A stretch of 64,000 bases of DNA from Fundidesulfovibrio soli (lineage in GTDB: Bacteria; Desulfobacterota; Desulfovibrionia; Desulfovibrionales; Desulfovibrionaceae): contig NZ_JAKZKW010000010.1 in the NCBI RefSeq assembly GCF_022808695.1, positions 1-64,000 of the forward strand, read 5' to 3'. Positions within the stretch are counted from its first letter, which is position 1. Each line of letters begins with the position of its first letter. Positions 33,733 through 42,579 of the stretch are shown piece by piece. The notes beneath the pieces were generated by a model that did not search any database, was not told where the DNA came from, and saw only the letters and a list, made by a program, of their open reading frames with translations. Made by a program: the position numbers and the translations under genes.

Positions 33733-34227
33733 TTACGGAAGCCTGGTGATGGCGTTGTAGATGCCGTAAGATACGGAGTACGGCCAGCCGTCCTTTCGCT
33801 TCATGTTGTCGATGGCGGATTTCCAAGTGCTGAGAAGTTGCGGATTGTTTCGAATGTCATCACGATGAGTTTTGGACATTTCGTTGAAGATTATTGATAT
33901 CAGAAGGATTTCCTTATCTGCCCTCGGTGCCGCTAGTTTTGCTGGTACGAACGCCAGGAATGATTTTGAGTTGGCTGAAAAATAGTCCGTGTTGCCAGCG
34001 ACATGTTGATACGGAATGTTGATGCACATGAAAAATTCGTAGTAGGATTCAATTGTAGGGTTTGTGTTGATGAAATCCCACTGGATATGCCCGTTGTTGT
34101 CGATGCCGAGCCATTCCCTGCAGCGCGGGTCGAATTTGCTGTAATCGACGCGGAGGCCGCAACCAGCTGTTAGTAGTAAAAGCAGGCCAATAATGGCGGC
34201 ACCTGGGTTGGCATATAATTTTTGCAT
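33733..34227 (-). CDS. Lipoprotein paralogue 5, adjacent to the effector gene
   Basis: 164 residues, lipobox LTAGC, mature start CGLRVDYSKFDPRCREWLG, then YYEFFMCINIPYQH, PAKLAAPRADKE and TWKSAIDNMKRKDGWPYSVSYGIYNAITRLP. It is the first gene after the DUF4157-like effector but is separated from it by a strong terminator, so it needs its own promoter in the 34228-34320 spacer. That is the expected design for an immunity gene that must be on when the effector is off. This is inference from layout. Confidence 0.8.
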   Translation of the reverse strand: MQKLYANPGAAIIGLLLLLTAGCGLRVDYSKFDPRCREWLGIDNNGHIQWDFINTNPTIESYYEFFMCINIPYQHVAGNTDYFSANSKSFLAFVPAKLAAPRADKEILLISIIFNEMSKTHRDDIRNNPQLLSTWKSAIDNMKRKDGWPYSVSYGIYNAITRLP

Positions 34228-34320
34228 TATTCGTTGCCCCCTTCAGGCATGGGCAGAAATGCTGTTGGCGTATGTATTTTACGAATTGAATATAGCGTAT
34301 CGTGTCACGTGGTGGCAAGG

Positions 34321-34351
34321 AAAAAGGCCAGAAGCCCTTAGGCTTCTGGCC
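34321..34351 (-). terminator. Rho-independent terminator after the effector gene
   Basis: An 11-bp perfect stem GGCCAGAAGCC / GGCTTCTGGCC with a 4-nt loop, followed by TTTTT on the minus strand, 32 bp after the effector stop. It separates effector and lipoprotein transcription. Confidence 0.88.
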
Positions 34352-34382
34352 TCCCATATACGAGTTCGGTCGGGCGCGGATG

Positions 34383-35303
34383 TTAGCGTCGCTCCCAATC
34401 CTCACGTGGCGGCGGCGTGGGCCGGGCTGGTTCCGGGTCAGGCGGGTTGTAGCCCGGGTAGGCGATCTTCCATGCCTCCTGTTCATATTTGCTGCCTTCA
34501 TAGCCGTTGCGCAGCGCTTCCCAAAGGTAGCCGGGCCGGGTCATCCCCAACTGGAACTGGCCAGCATGGACCGCCTCCTCCGTGAGCACGTTGTAGTCGC
34601 TACTCCTAGTTGGGTCGAATACTTCTCCTTCAAATTCTTTGGGGTTAATGTAGATGTGGTTCTCAAGCGTAATGCCGCGCTTATCGGACGGCATGTACCA
34701 CGGTGTTTCCCCAACGTGGATCTTCAGCGAATCCAGGTCCATGCCCTCGAATCGCGTTCCTTGCAGCCGCTCCCTGAGTCGATCCTTTAAATCAGGTGAG
34801 AGCGGAGCCCAGTTCCTGCCACGCACAGCGTCGCTCTCCGGGTCGTAGGGCTGGTTCATGGGGCCGGGTTCGTTTTCCGGCACGAACGGGCCTTGCTGGC
34901 GGCCCTGCAACCCGCCCGGGCGCATTCCCGCATCAGTAAGCAGCCCGGAGAGCGCACCCACCGGGCCTTCGCCGGTCCTCTGCCCATCATCTCCAAGGCC
35001 GCGCTTGAGCGTCATCCCCACGGGATCGATCATTGCCGGATCGACGCCCAGCATTCGGGCGTAGCCGCGTTGCGTCTGGGCCTGCGTCAGGGGCGGCCTG
35101 CCCATAGGGTAGGCGTCGAGAGAAGGCGGATCGTCCGGGTGGCGAGCCGGATACGAGTCGACGAAATCGATATCCGTTCGATGGAAACCCGGGTCCGGGT
35201 TGTGGTCATCGGGAAACAATGGCGCAAAGCGCGGGTCGGGGGCCTTGGGCGAATACGGCCGTAATAGGTCGAGGAAGCCCAGGCCGGGGGTGTCGAAAAG
35301 CAT
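34383..35303 (-). CDS. DUF4157-like protein, putative particle-delivered effector
   Basis: 306 residues. The N-terminal two thirds are Pro/Asp/Gly-rich and probably disordered. From about residue 170 the chain follows the DUF4157 (eCIS-core) layout: LKDRLRERLQG, MDLDSLKIHVG, ITLENHIYINPKEF, NVLTEEAVHAGQFQLG and YEQEAWKIA. The usual HExxH helix reads EEAVH, so the first zinc His is Glu. The last Pro-rich tail ends REDWERR. There is no signal peptide, so export by a particle or dedicated system is implied. It has dyad promoter copy B, shared with phage-tail genes. A structural or scaffold role is the main alternative. Confidence 0.6.
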   Translation of the reverse strand: MLFDTPGLGFLDLLRPYSPKAPDPRFAPLFPDDHNPDPGFHRTDIDFVDSYPARHPDDPPSLDAYPMGRPPLTQAQTQRGYARMLGVDPAMIDPVGMTLKRGLGDDGQRTGEGPVGALSGLLTDAGMRPGGLQGRQQGPFVPENEPGPMNQPYDPESDAVRGRNWAPLSPDLKDRLRERLQGTRFEGMDLDSLKIHVGETPWYMPSDKRGITLENHIYINPKEFEGEVFDPTRSSDYNVLTEEAVHAGQFQLGMTRPGYLWEALRNGYEGSKYEQEAWKIAYPGYNPPDPEPARPTPPPREDWERR

Positions 35304-35332
35304 GAGTGAATCCTCCTTTGGATTTTCGGAGG

Positions 35333-35379
35333 ATTGTATTCAGGCGTCGGAACATTGCACCCCACATAGGGCTATGTGG
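35333..35379 (-). promoter_or_regulatory. Dyad-controlled promoter, copy B (effector)
   Basis: Dyad CCACATAG-CC-CTATGTGG (minus strand) at 35362-35379, -10-like TACAAT at 35338-35333 exactly 23 nt away, and 58 nt from dyad to the ATG at 35303. The -35 position reads GGTGCA, the same as copy C. A T-rich tract precedes the dyad (GACTTTTTTC). Confidence 0.7.
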
Positions 35380-35417
35380 GAAGATTCCTGAAAAAAGTCG
35401 TCGGGGTGGCGAGCCGA

Positions 35418-38400
35418 TCAAACGATCCCGTGCTTGTCCATGTTCCTGTACAGCGTGCGCCTGTCCACGCCGAGCAGTCTCGCGGCTTTGGCGCGGTTGC
35501 CACCGGCGCGGGCCAGGGCGGACTCGATGTCCTCCCGGCTGAGGCCGCGCTGTGGCCGGGCGAAGGTTGCGGCGGGGTAGGGCGGGGCGGCTTGGCCGCC
35601 AGGAAGCTGGGCGCCGTTCGGGGGCAGGGGCTGGGCGTAGTGGTTGCTGCCGGGCGCGGTGAGCTCGCGCGGCAGGTGCGAGGGCAGTATCTCCCCGCCG
35701 GGGCAGAGGATGCAGGCGTGCTCCAGGGCGTAGCGCAGCTCGCGCACGTTGCCCGGCCAGGGGTGGGTCATGAAGATGCGCATCACCTCCTCGCTGGGCT
35801 TGGAGATGTGCTTGCCGAAGCTGTTGCGGAACAGCCCCAGGAAGTGCTCGCAGAGCAGGGGGATGTCCTCGGTGCGGTCGCGCAGCGGGGGCAGGTGGAT
35901 GACCATGACCTTGAGTCGGTAGTAGAGGTCCTCCCGGAAGAGGCCCTGGCGTATCTTCTCCTGCATGTTCACGTTGGTGGCCGCGATCACGCGCACGTTG
36001 GCCCGCCGGGTGCGGGAATCGCCCACGCGCTCGTATTCCTTGCGCTCCAGCACCCGCAGCAGGTTCAGCTGGATGCGCGGGGAGATGTCGCCGATTTCGT
36101 CCAGGAAGATCGTCCCGCCTTCGGCGGCCTCGAAGCGGCCCAGCTTGTCGCGGATGGCCCCGGTGAAGGCCCCGCGCACGTGGCCGAACAGCTCGCTCTC
36201 CAGCAGGCTCTCGGAGAGGGCGGAGCAGTTCACCTTGATGAGCGGCCCCTTGGCCCTTGGCCCGCCGTAGTGCAGGGCCTCGGCCACCAGCTCCTTGCCG
36301 GTGCCGGATTCGCCGGTGACCAGCACCGTGGACTCCACCTCGGAGAGCTGGTCCAGCACGGAGTAGATGGAGCGCATCAGCTTGGACTTGCCGATCAGCC
36401 CCCGGTGGCCGTGCAGGTCCGTGAGGCGCTTCTCCAGGTCGGCCAGGCGGGTGATGTCGCGGATGACCAGCACCGCGCCCACGAAGTTGTTGTTGGGGTC
36501 GAGCAGCGGGGAGGAGTTGATGACCACGGTCTGGCCCGGGCGGTGGCCCTTGCACTCCACGCGGTATTCCAGCACGGGCTCGCGGGTCTTGAGCGTGGTG
36601 GAGATGACCTCGAAGCAGCCCCGCTGGCAGTGCCCCGCCACCAGGTGCAGGTGCATGCCGTGGGTGGTCTCGCCGCCGATGCAGCAGATCTCGTTCAGGG
36701 CGCGGTTGGTCTGGATGACCTCCATCTCGGTGTTGACCACGATGATGGCGTCCGGGATGGAGCGGAACACGGCCTCCAGGTTCAGGCGCAGCCGCTCCTT
36801 CTCGTCCATCACGGTCTTGAGCGCCCGGTCGGAGAGGATGCGCTCCGTGATGTCGCGCCCCACGGCCTGGTACTCCACCAGCCTGCCCTGCTGGTCGAAC
36901 AGGGCGTGGTCGTGGCGCTGGAGCCAGCGCTCCTCCCCGTCGGCCATGACCAGGCGGTACTCGATGGCCCCGGTGGGTTCCTCCCGGGTGAGGGCGGCCA
37001 GGTGGGCCTCCACGCGCACGCGCTCCTCGGTGGGCATGGAGGTCTTCAGGTGCGCGCCCAGCAGTTCGTCCTTGGGCTTGCCGAAATAGCGGGCCACGGC
37101 CGCGTTGGCGAAGGTGACGGCCCCGTCGGGGCGGAAGCGCCAGACCAGCTCGGTCTGGTCCTCGACGATGGCGCGGTAGCGGGCCTCGCTGCTCTCCAGG
37201 GCCTCCTTGATCAGGCGGCGGGCCGTGACGTCGGTGAGGTAGCCCACGATCTCCTGGGGGCGGCCGAAGGGGTCGAGCACCAGGCGGAACTGGTCGCGTA
37301 TCCAGCGGGTCAGCCCCTGGGCGTTGGTGAAGCGGTACTCCCGGGTGCCCTGGCCCAGGGCCATCTGCATGCGCAGCTCGGTCTCCAGGGCCGGCACGTC
37401 GTCGGGGTCCATGCGGGTGAGCCAGAAATTGGGGTCGCCCAGGAAAGAGTCCGGGGTGAAGCCGGTGAGGTCCTCGATGTTGTCGGAGATGAAGGTGAAC
37501 TGCAGGTTGCCCAGGGGACGGCGGGAATAGATGACCGCCGGGGAGCTGGTGAGCAGCGCCTTGAGCCGGGCCTCGGTGCGGGCCAGGGCCTCCTCGCTGG
37601 CCTTGCGCTCGGTGATGTCCTGCACCATGGGCAGGTAGTAGAGGGGCTTGCCCTGGGCGTCGCGCACCAGCGCGGCCGAGAGGTGCACCCAGATGATGTA
37701 GCCTTCCTTGTGGATGTAGCGCTTCTCCAACTCGTAGCTGTCGATCTCGCCGGTGCGCAGCTTGGCGGAGCGGCCCTGGGCGGCTTCAACGTCCTCGGGG
37801 TGGGTGAGCCGGATGATGTTGGTGCCCAGCAGCTCCCGCTCGTCGTAGCCGGTGATCTGGCAGAAGGCCTCGTTGACGCGCAGGAACTTCCAGTCCAGGT
37901 CCAGCAGGGCCGCACCGATGGGCGACTGGTCGAAGGTGCGGCGGAAGCGCTCCTCGGATTCGCCCAGGGACTGCTCGATCATCCGTACGGCGGCTTCGGC
38001 GTTCTTGCGCTCCGTGATGTCGATGTTCAGGCCTTCGATGTAGAGGACGGTGCCCGTCTCGTCGCGCACCTGCCTGGCCGCGGTGTTGATCCAGCGTATG
38101 CCGCCGTCCTTGCGGCGGAAGCGTGTCTCGAAGCCGGTGACGCGGCCTCGCTCGCGCAGTTCGGTGAGCAGGTGGTCGCGGTCCTGCGGATCGACGTAGA
38201 GCTGGGTGCGCAGGTCCGTGAGTTCGCTGATGAGCTCGTCTGTGCTGTCGTAACCCAGGATGTCCGCCAGGGCCGGGTTCACGGCGATGAAGCGGCCGTC
38301 CGGCGTGGACTGGAACACGCCCTCCACCGCGTTCTGGAAGAAGGACTGGTATTTGCGCTCGGCCTGCTTGAGCGGGGAGAGGTCCGTGATGGTCAGCACG

Positions 38401-38708
38401 CTCACCGGGCCGCGGGCCATGGCCAGGGGGTGGGCGGTGATGAGCACGGGCAGCTGGCGGCCGCCCTCGGATTGGAGCGTGCGCTCCTGGGGCGGCAGCG
38501 CGATGGTGAGGTCCAGGGGCAGGGCCTGGCCCGGGGCGCAGAGGCACTCCAGGCCGTGACACTGGCGGCCGACCACGGCGTCGACGGACTTGCCGAGCAG
38601 TTCCAGAGCCTTGGGGTTGGCATGCAGGATGACGTTCGTGGCCGCGTCGATGAGCAGAATGCCCGCGTCCACGGCTTCGAGCAGGTCAAGGTGGTTGGTC
38701 AACGGCAT
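35418..38708 (-). CDS. Sigma-54-dependent activator with six PAS domains
   Basis: 1096 residues. Six consecutive PAS/PAC modules (about 5-125, 137-255, 268-385, 392-505, 517-630 and 645-760) precede an AAA+ domain with Walker A GESGTGKE, the sigma-54 contact loop [13 protein letters not shown] and Walker [14 protein letters not shown]. It ends with a Fis-type helix-turn-helix, [25 protein letters not shown]. No receiver domain and no membrane segment, so it senses cytoplasmic signals. The sixth PAS holds a cysteine/histidine cluster ([23 protein letters not shown]) that could bind metal, haem or a redox cofactor. Its targets are unknown; the divergent MscS gene is the nearest. Confidence 0.93.
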   Translation of the reverse strand: MPLTNHLDLLEAVDAGILLIDAATNVILHANPKALELLGKSVDAVVGRQCHGLECLCAPGQALPLDLTIALPPQERTLQSEGGRQLPVLITAHPLAMARGPVSVLTITDLSPLKQAERKYQSFFQNAVEGVFQSTPDGRFIAVNPALADILGYDSTDELISELTDLRTQLYVDPQDRDHLLTELRERGRVTGFETRFRRKDGGIRWINTAARQVRDETGTVLYIEGLNIDITERKNAEAAVRMIEQSLGESEERFRRTFDQSPIGAALLDLDWKFLRVNEAFCQITGYDERELLGTNIIRLTHPEDVEAAQGRSAKLRTGEIDSYELEKRYIHKEGYIIWVHLSAALVRDAQGKPLYYLPMVQDITERKASEEALARTEARLKALLTSSPAVIYSRRPLGNLQFTFISDNIEDLTGFTPDSFLGDPNFWLTRMDPDDVPALETELRMQMALGQGTREYRFTNAQGLTRWIRDQFRLVLDPFGRPQEIVGYLTDVTARRLIKEALESSEARYRAIVEDQTELVWRFRPDGAVTFANAAVARYFGKPKDELLGAHLKTSMPTEERVRVEAHLAALTREEPTGAIEYRLVMADGEERWLQRHDHALFDQQGRLVEYQAVGRDITERILSDRALKTVMDEKERLRLNLEAVFRSIPDAIIVVNTEMEVIQTNRALNEICCIGGETTHGMHLHLVAGHCQRGCFEVISTTLKTREPVLEYRVECKGHRPGQTVVINSSPLLDPNNNFVGAVLVIRDITRLADLEKRLTDLHGHRGLIGKSKLMRSIYSVLDQLSEVESTVLVTGESGTGKELVAEALHYGGPRAKGPLIKVNCSALSESLLESELFGHVRGAFTGAIRDKLGRFEAAEGGTIFLDEIGDISPRIQLNLLRVLERKEYERVGDSRTRRANVRVIAATNVNMQEKIRQGLFREDLYYRLKVMVIHLPPLRDRTEDIPLLCEHFLGLFRNSFGKHISKPSEEVMRIFMTHPWPGNVRELRYALEHACILCPGGEILPSHLPRELTAPGSNHYAQPLPPNGAQLPGGQAAPPYPAATFARPQRGLSREDIESALARAGGNRAKAARLLGVDRRTLYRNMDKHGIV

Positions 38709-38833
38709 GTCCCGGCCTCCGCGGGTTGGGTACGATGTGTGCCCGGCCCTGTCAAAGGCTCTTGCTTTGGAAGGCGTGCTTTGTCACACCTCTAGGAGCG
38801 GGCGGCCAAGCGCCCGCACACCCGGAGGTTTCG

Positions 38834-41155
38834 ATGCGCGCATTGGCTGCAATCTTGCTGGCCCTGTGGACGATGGTCCCCGCCGCACAGGCGGGAGCCC
38901 TGGACGGCGAGGCCTGGAAGGAGATGCTCGCGGGCATCGACGCGGACCTCCAGCGCAGGTCCGGGGAGGTCGCGGCCATGAACGCGGCCCTGCCGGAGAT
39001 CTCCGCCAAGGCCCAGGCCTCCCTGGCCGACTGCGACAACATGCTCACGCAGACGCTCTTGCTGCGCGGCCTGGCGGGCGAGAACCCCTGGACCATGCGC
39101 ACGCTGATGTTCCGCTTCAGCGGGCTGAGCCAGCGCCTGGACGACGCCTCCCGCAGGATCAAGCTGCTCAAGGACCATCTCACCCGGGTCAAGGAGGAGA
39201 ACGCGATCCTGCGCGAGATCAGGCGCAAGGGCATGGACGTGGCCTACGACGACGCCACCGTGAACGACCTGGCCGAGCACACCCGCAAGCTCGCGCCCAT
39301 CAAGGCCCAGGTGGACGTGCTCCAGGCCAGGGTGAACCAGATACTGGTCCAATTCGAGACGCTCGCCGGCCAGGTGGCGGGCGCTCGCAACGAGCTGGTC
39401 AAGGACTACCGCAACGTCTTCAGGGACCATTTCTTCGTGCGCACCCACCCCGTGATGGACACCTACGGGGCCGTGCTGCTGGCCAGCGTCACCCGGGACT
39501 GGCTCTCCGACTTCCCCCGCTTCGCCGTGCCGATCCTGGCGGGGACCCGCTGGATCCCGCTGCTGCTGTTCGGGGTGGCGGCCTGGGCCGCGCTGCTGCT
39601 TCTTGGCGCGGCCGTCGCGCGGAGGTTCTCCCTGCTCGCCGACTCGGACCTGCGCCATGGCTGGGCCCTGTTCAGCCTGGGCCTGGCCTTCTTTATGGGC
39701 GCCAGGACCATTCCGCTCACATCCAGCCACATCCTGAACATCCTTCTGGTCACCGCGGCCTTCGCCGGGGGCTGTCTCATGCTGCGCAGGCATTACCCCG
39801 AGGGGGCGCTGGGCTTCTTCTTCGCGGTTTATGGGGCGGGCATGCTCACGCAGATGCTGAACCTGCCCCCCGAACTCATCGGCGTGACCTGGCCGCCGGT
39901 CATGGCCCTTGCGGGCTGGATGCGCTGGCGGGCCGGGGAGCGCTCCGTGGCCGCGCGGCTGTGGGCGGCGGGCCTGGCCGCATTGGCCGGGTTCGCCCCG
40001 CTGGCCGTGGCCGCGGTGCAGGCATGGTTCATCCTGCGCCTGATGGTGGCGGCGGCACGGGGGCTCAAGAAGCTGCTGGCCGATGCGGGGGGGATGTGGT
40101 TCAATTACGTCTATCCCCTGGCCGTCACCTTCCTCGTGGTGCTCTACATGTGCTGGGTGCTGGTGTTCATGGGCGGCCCGGGCTTCGTGGACTACGTGTT
40201 CGAGCAGCAGTGGGAGCTGGGGCCAGTGAAGCTCTCCCTGGAGGCCCTGTCCTCCATGGCGCTCCTGTTCTTCGCGGTGCGCCTGCTCCTGGCCTGGGTC
40301 GGCGCCTTCCTTGAGGAATCCAGTTTCGGCGGCAAGCCCCTGGACCCTGCCCTCTCCCACACCCTGACGACCCTGTGCTCCTACGTGCTCTGGCTGTCGT
40401 TCTTCCTGGTGGGCCTGCACCAGCTTGGGCTGCCCCTCTCCGGGCTGACCTGGATCGCCTCGGGCCTCTCCGTGGGCGTGGGCTTCGGGCTCAAGGACAT
40501 CATCAACAACTTCGTCTCCGGCCTGATCATCCTCTTCGGCGGCTCCATCAAGAAGGGCGACGTGGTGCAGACGGGCAAGCTCATCGGCGAGGTGACCAGC
40601 GTCTCGGTGCGCAACACCACCGTGCGCACCATGGACAACTCCATGGTCATCATCCCCAACTCCAGCTTCCTGCGCGGCGAGATCATCAACTGGAGCTTCC
40701 AGGACAAGCGCATCCGCCTGACCATCCCCGTGAGCGTGATCCCGGGCACCAAGGTCAAGAAGGTGCGCAAGATCCTGCTCGAGACGGCCAGGGAGAACCC
40801 GAAGGTGCTCAAGGACCCCTCGCCCTCGGTGGTGCTTCGCCAGTTGGGCAAGATGGGACTGGATTTCGAGCTGTACGTGTGGATTGAGGACTTCCGCGCC
40901 AAGTACGACGTGGAGTCCGAGCTGGCGGCCAGCATCGACCAGGCCCTGCAGGACGCCAAGGTCACCGTGGCCTTCCAGGGCGCCAAGGTGAAGTACAAGC
41001 CCAAGGGGTCGGAGGAGGCCCAGCGCCAGGCCGCGCGCGAGGCCCTGCGGGAGAAGCGCCACAAGGTGTTCTCCCTGGTGCGCCCCCTCAGGCGGGTGCA
41101 CATGCGCGCCAAGTGGGGTGTGCCCGCCGCCGTGCCCGCCGAGGAGGAATCCTGA
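38834..41155 (+). CDS. Large MscS-family mechanosensitive channel
   Basis: 773 residues. A signal-like N-terminus ending AAQA is followed by a periplasmic coiled-coil domain (about 25-210), about eight extra membrane helices and the MscS core. The pore helix GLSVGVGFGLKDIINNFVSGL (about 550), the beta domain GDVVQTGKLIGEVTSVSVRNTTVRTMDNSMVIIPNSSF and a cytoplasmic C-terminus are typical. The architecture is like MscK/YbdG-class large channels that relieve osmotic stress. The ATG at 38834 follows GGAGG by 5 bp. Divergent from the PAS activator gene with 125 bp between them. Confidence 0.92.
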   Translation: MRALAAILLALWTMVPAAQAGALDGEAWKEMLAGIDADLQRRSGEVAAMNAALPEISAKAQASLADCDNMLTQTLLLRGLAGENPWTMRTLMFRFSGLSQRLDDASRRIKLLKDHLTRVKEENAILREIRRKGMDVAYDDATVNDLAEHTRKLAPIKAQVDVLQARVNQILVQFETLAGQVAGARNELVKDYRNVFRDHFFVRTHPVMDTYGAVLLASVTRDWLSDFPRFAVPILAGTRWIPLLLFGVAAWAALLLLGAAVARRFSLLADSDLRHGWALFSLGLAFFMGARTIPLTSSHILNILLVTAAFAGGCLMLRRHYPEGALGFFFAVYGAGMLTQMLNLPPELIGVTWPPVMALAGWMRWRAGERSVAARLWAAGLAALAGFAPLAVAAVQAWFILRLMVAAARGLKKLLADAGGMWFNYVYPLAVTFLVVLYMCWVLVFMGGPGFVDYVFEQQWELGPVKLSLEALSSMALLFFAVRLLLAWVGAFLEESSFGGKPLDPALSHTLTTLCSYVLWLSFFLVGLHQLGLPLSGLTWIASGLSVGVGFGLKDIINNFVSGLIILFGGSIKKGDVVQTGKLIGEVTSVSVRNTTVRTMDNSMVIIPNSSFLRGEIINWSFQDKRIRLTIPVSVIPGTKVKKVRKILLETARENPKVLKDPSPSVVLRQLGKMGLDFELYVWIEDFRAKYDVESELAASIDQALQDAKVTVAFQGAKVKYKPKGSEEAQRQAAREALREKRHKVFSLVRPLRRVHMRAKWGVPAAVPAEEES

Positions 41156-41200
41156 GGCCATCCGTCGCCGCAGTGTAACCTGAGCCGGGCCGGGAGCGAC

Positions 41201-41815
41201 ATGAAAGGCGGAGGCCGGGTGGCAAGGACAGGACCAGACGATTCGCAGGCTGTCAGGCGCGTGTTGGACGGAGACACGGAGGCTTTCACCGTGCTCGTGA
41301 AGGCGCACGAGCAGCATCTTTTCCGCCTGCTGTCGCGCCACCTGCCCGCCAGCGAGGTGCCGGAGGCCGCACAGGAGGCCTTCCTGGACGCCTATCAGCA
41401 CCTCTCCAAGCTGCGCGAACCGGAACGCTTCCGCTCCTGGCTTTCCGCCATCGCCCTGCGCCGCTCGGCCGACTTCTGGCGCGAGAACGCACGCAGGGCC
41501 GAGAGGGGGGTGGACTTCTCCAGCCCCGTGGAGCTCGCCTGGCTGGAGAGCGTCATGCTGGAGGACTCGTCGGAGCGGTTCGAACAGCAGATCGAGCGCG
41601 GCGAGGCGGCCCGGCTTGTGGAGACGCTGCTCAAGGAAATAAGCCCTGAAGACCGCATCGCCGTGGAGCTCTACTACGCCGAGGAATATTCCGTGGCGGA
41701 GATCGGCGAGATGCTGGGATGGGGGGAATCGAAAGTGAAGGTGCGGCTGCATCGCGCCAGACAGAAGATGGCCCGCAAATGCGAAGGCCTGACCGGACGG
41801 GGGGGTACGACATGA
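41201..41815 (+). CDS. ECF-type RNA polymerase sigma factor
   Basis: 204 residues. Region 2 (VLVKAHEQHLFRLLSRHLPASEVPEAAQEAFLDAYQHL, about 30-68, then RFRSWLSAIALRRSADFWR) and region 4 (ISPEDRIAVELYYAEEYSVAEIGEMLGWGESKVKVRLHRARQKM, about 148-193) are both recognisable. The linker is acidic. Its stop overlaps the next start (ATGA), and the following small membrane protein is probably its anti-sigma factor. The signal may be envelope or metal stress. Confidence 0.92.
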   Translation: MKGGGRVARTGPDDSQAVRRVLDGDTEAFTVLVKAHEQHLFRLLSRHLPASEVPEAAQEAFLDAYQHLSKLREPERFRSWLSAIALRRSADFWRENARRAERGVDFSSPVELAWLESVMLEDSSERFEQQIERGEAARLVETLLKEISPEDRIAVELYYAEEYSVAEIGEMLGWGESKVKVRLHRARQKMARKCEGLTGRGGTT

Positions 41816-42096
41816 TCGACAACGTGAAATTGGAGCGCATCTGCGCCAAGGTGGTGGCCGGCCGCCCCGCGGTGGACGTGCCCCCGGGGTTCGCCGGACG
41901 GGTGATGGCACACGTTCGCGAGCGGGCCGAGGCCGCGCTGGAGGGCTGGTTCGTGCGCCGGGTGGCCTTTCCGCTCATGGCTGGCGGCGGGGTCGCCTCG
42001 CTGGGCCTGGGCATCGCCTGGATGTGGCTGTGGCAGGCCGGATACATGACCGAGCTTTCGATCCTGCTTTCGGGCAACGTGGTGGGGGGGTTCTAG
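41812..42096 (+). CDS. Putative anti-sigma factor, single-pass membrane protein
   Basis: 94 residues: a soluble N-terminus (about 1-45, with VPPGFAGRVMAHVRERAE, similar in size to short anti-sigma domains), then one membrane helix (LMAGGGVASLGLGIAWMWLW) and a short periplasmic tail. It is translationally coupled to the sigma factor gene and directly followed by a periplasmic sensor-like gene. No zinc-binding HxxxCxxC motif is present. The function is inferred from gene order. Confidence 0.65.
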   Translation: MIDNVKLERICAKVVAGRPAVDVPPGFAGRVMAHVRERAEAALEGWFVRRVAFPLMAGGGVASLGLGIAWMWLWQAGYMTELSILLSGNVVGGF

Positions 42097-42492
42097 ATGG
42101 CGCTGACGAGCAAGAGCAAGATGGCGCTCGCCGGAGCTGGCATCTTCCTGGCTGGCCTGATGGTCGGCGCGGTGGGCACCGCCCTGGTGGCCAAGTACCA
42201 CATCGCCCCCCTGGCCCGCATGGACAGGCCCGGAGCCGCCGGGTTCTTCATGGATCGCCTGAGCATGGCCCTCAAGCTCGACGACGAGCAGCGGCGCGGC
42301 ATCCTGCCCATCGTGGAGGAAACCCTTGGCAGGGTCGGCCAGGCGCGCATCCCCTGCCTCCAGGCCGAGGACCAGGCTGTGACCGCCGGCGCGGCCCGCA
42401 TCCGCGAGCAACTGCGCCCTGAGCAGCAGAGCCGCTTCGATGAATTCCTGGCCAAGACCAAGGAGCGCCGCCGCAAGATATTCGGATACTGA
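42097..42492 (+). CDS. Membrane-anchored periplasmic sensor-like protein (CnrX/Spy-like)
   Basis: 131 residues with one N-terminal membrane anchor (MALAGAGIFLAGLMVGAVGTALVA) and a helical periplasmic part with the pattern LKLDDEQRRGILPIVEETLGRV ... IREQLRPEQQSRFDEFLAK seen in heavy-metal resistance sensors and Spy-like proteins. Adjacent to the sigma/anti-sigma pair with no gap, it probably supplies the signal input. No Met- or His-rich metal site is obvious, so the ligand is open. Confidence 0.6.
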   Translation: MALTSKSKMALAGAGIFLAGLMVGAVGTALVAKYHIAPLARMDRPGAAGFFMDRLSMALKLDDEQRRGILPIVEETLGRVGQARIPCLQAEDQAVTAGAARIREQLRPEQQSRFDEFLAKTKERRRKIFGY

Positions 42493-42520
42493 GCGAACCT
42501 CTCCGCCCAAGCCATTTGAC

Positions 42521-42572
42521 GCCGGAGGGCTTTTTGTTCACCATGAACAAAAGGCCCTTTCCATTTTCCGGC
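42521..42572. repeat. Nested hairpin between the sigma cluster and membrane genes
   Basis: An inner stem of 14 bp with one mismatch (GGGCTTTTTGTTCA / TGAACAAAAGGCCC, loop CCA) is enclosed by outer arms GCCGGA / TCCGGC. It ends 8 bp before the next start codon, so it could terminate the sigma operon and also block ribosome access to the next gene. Confidence 0.55.
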
Positions 42573-42579
42573 GGTCACC

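Noticed and set aside
31311-34227. Lipoprotein array as a CRISPR or simple tandem repeat
   Set aside because: The units are full reading frames with divergent sequence and conserved protein motifs; there are no short identical repeats with spacers.
35376-38795. An 1139-codon open frame on the plus strand opposite the PAS activator gene
   Set aside because: It is the antisense image of a strongly supported gene and has a His/Gly/Leu/Val-rich composition without any domain.
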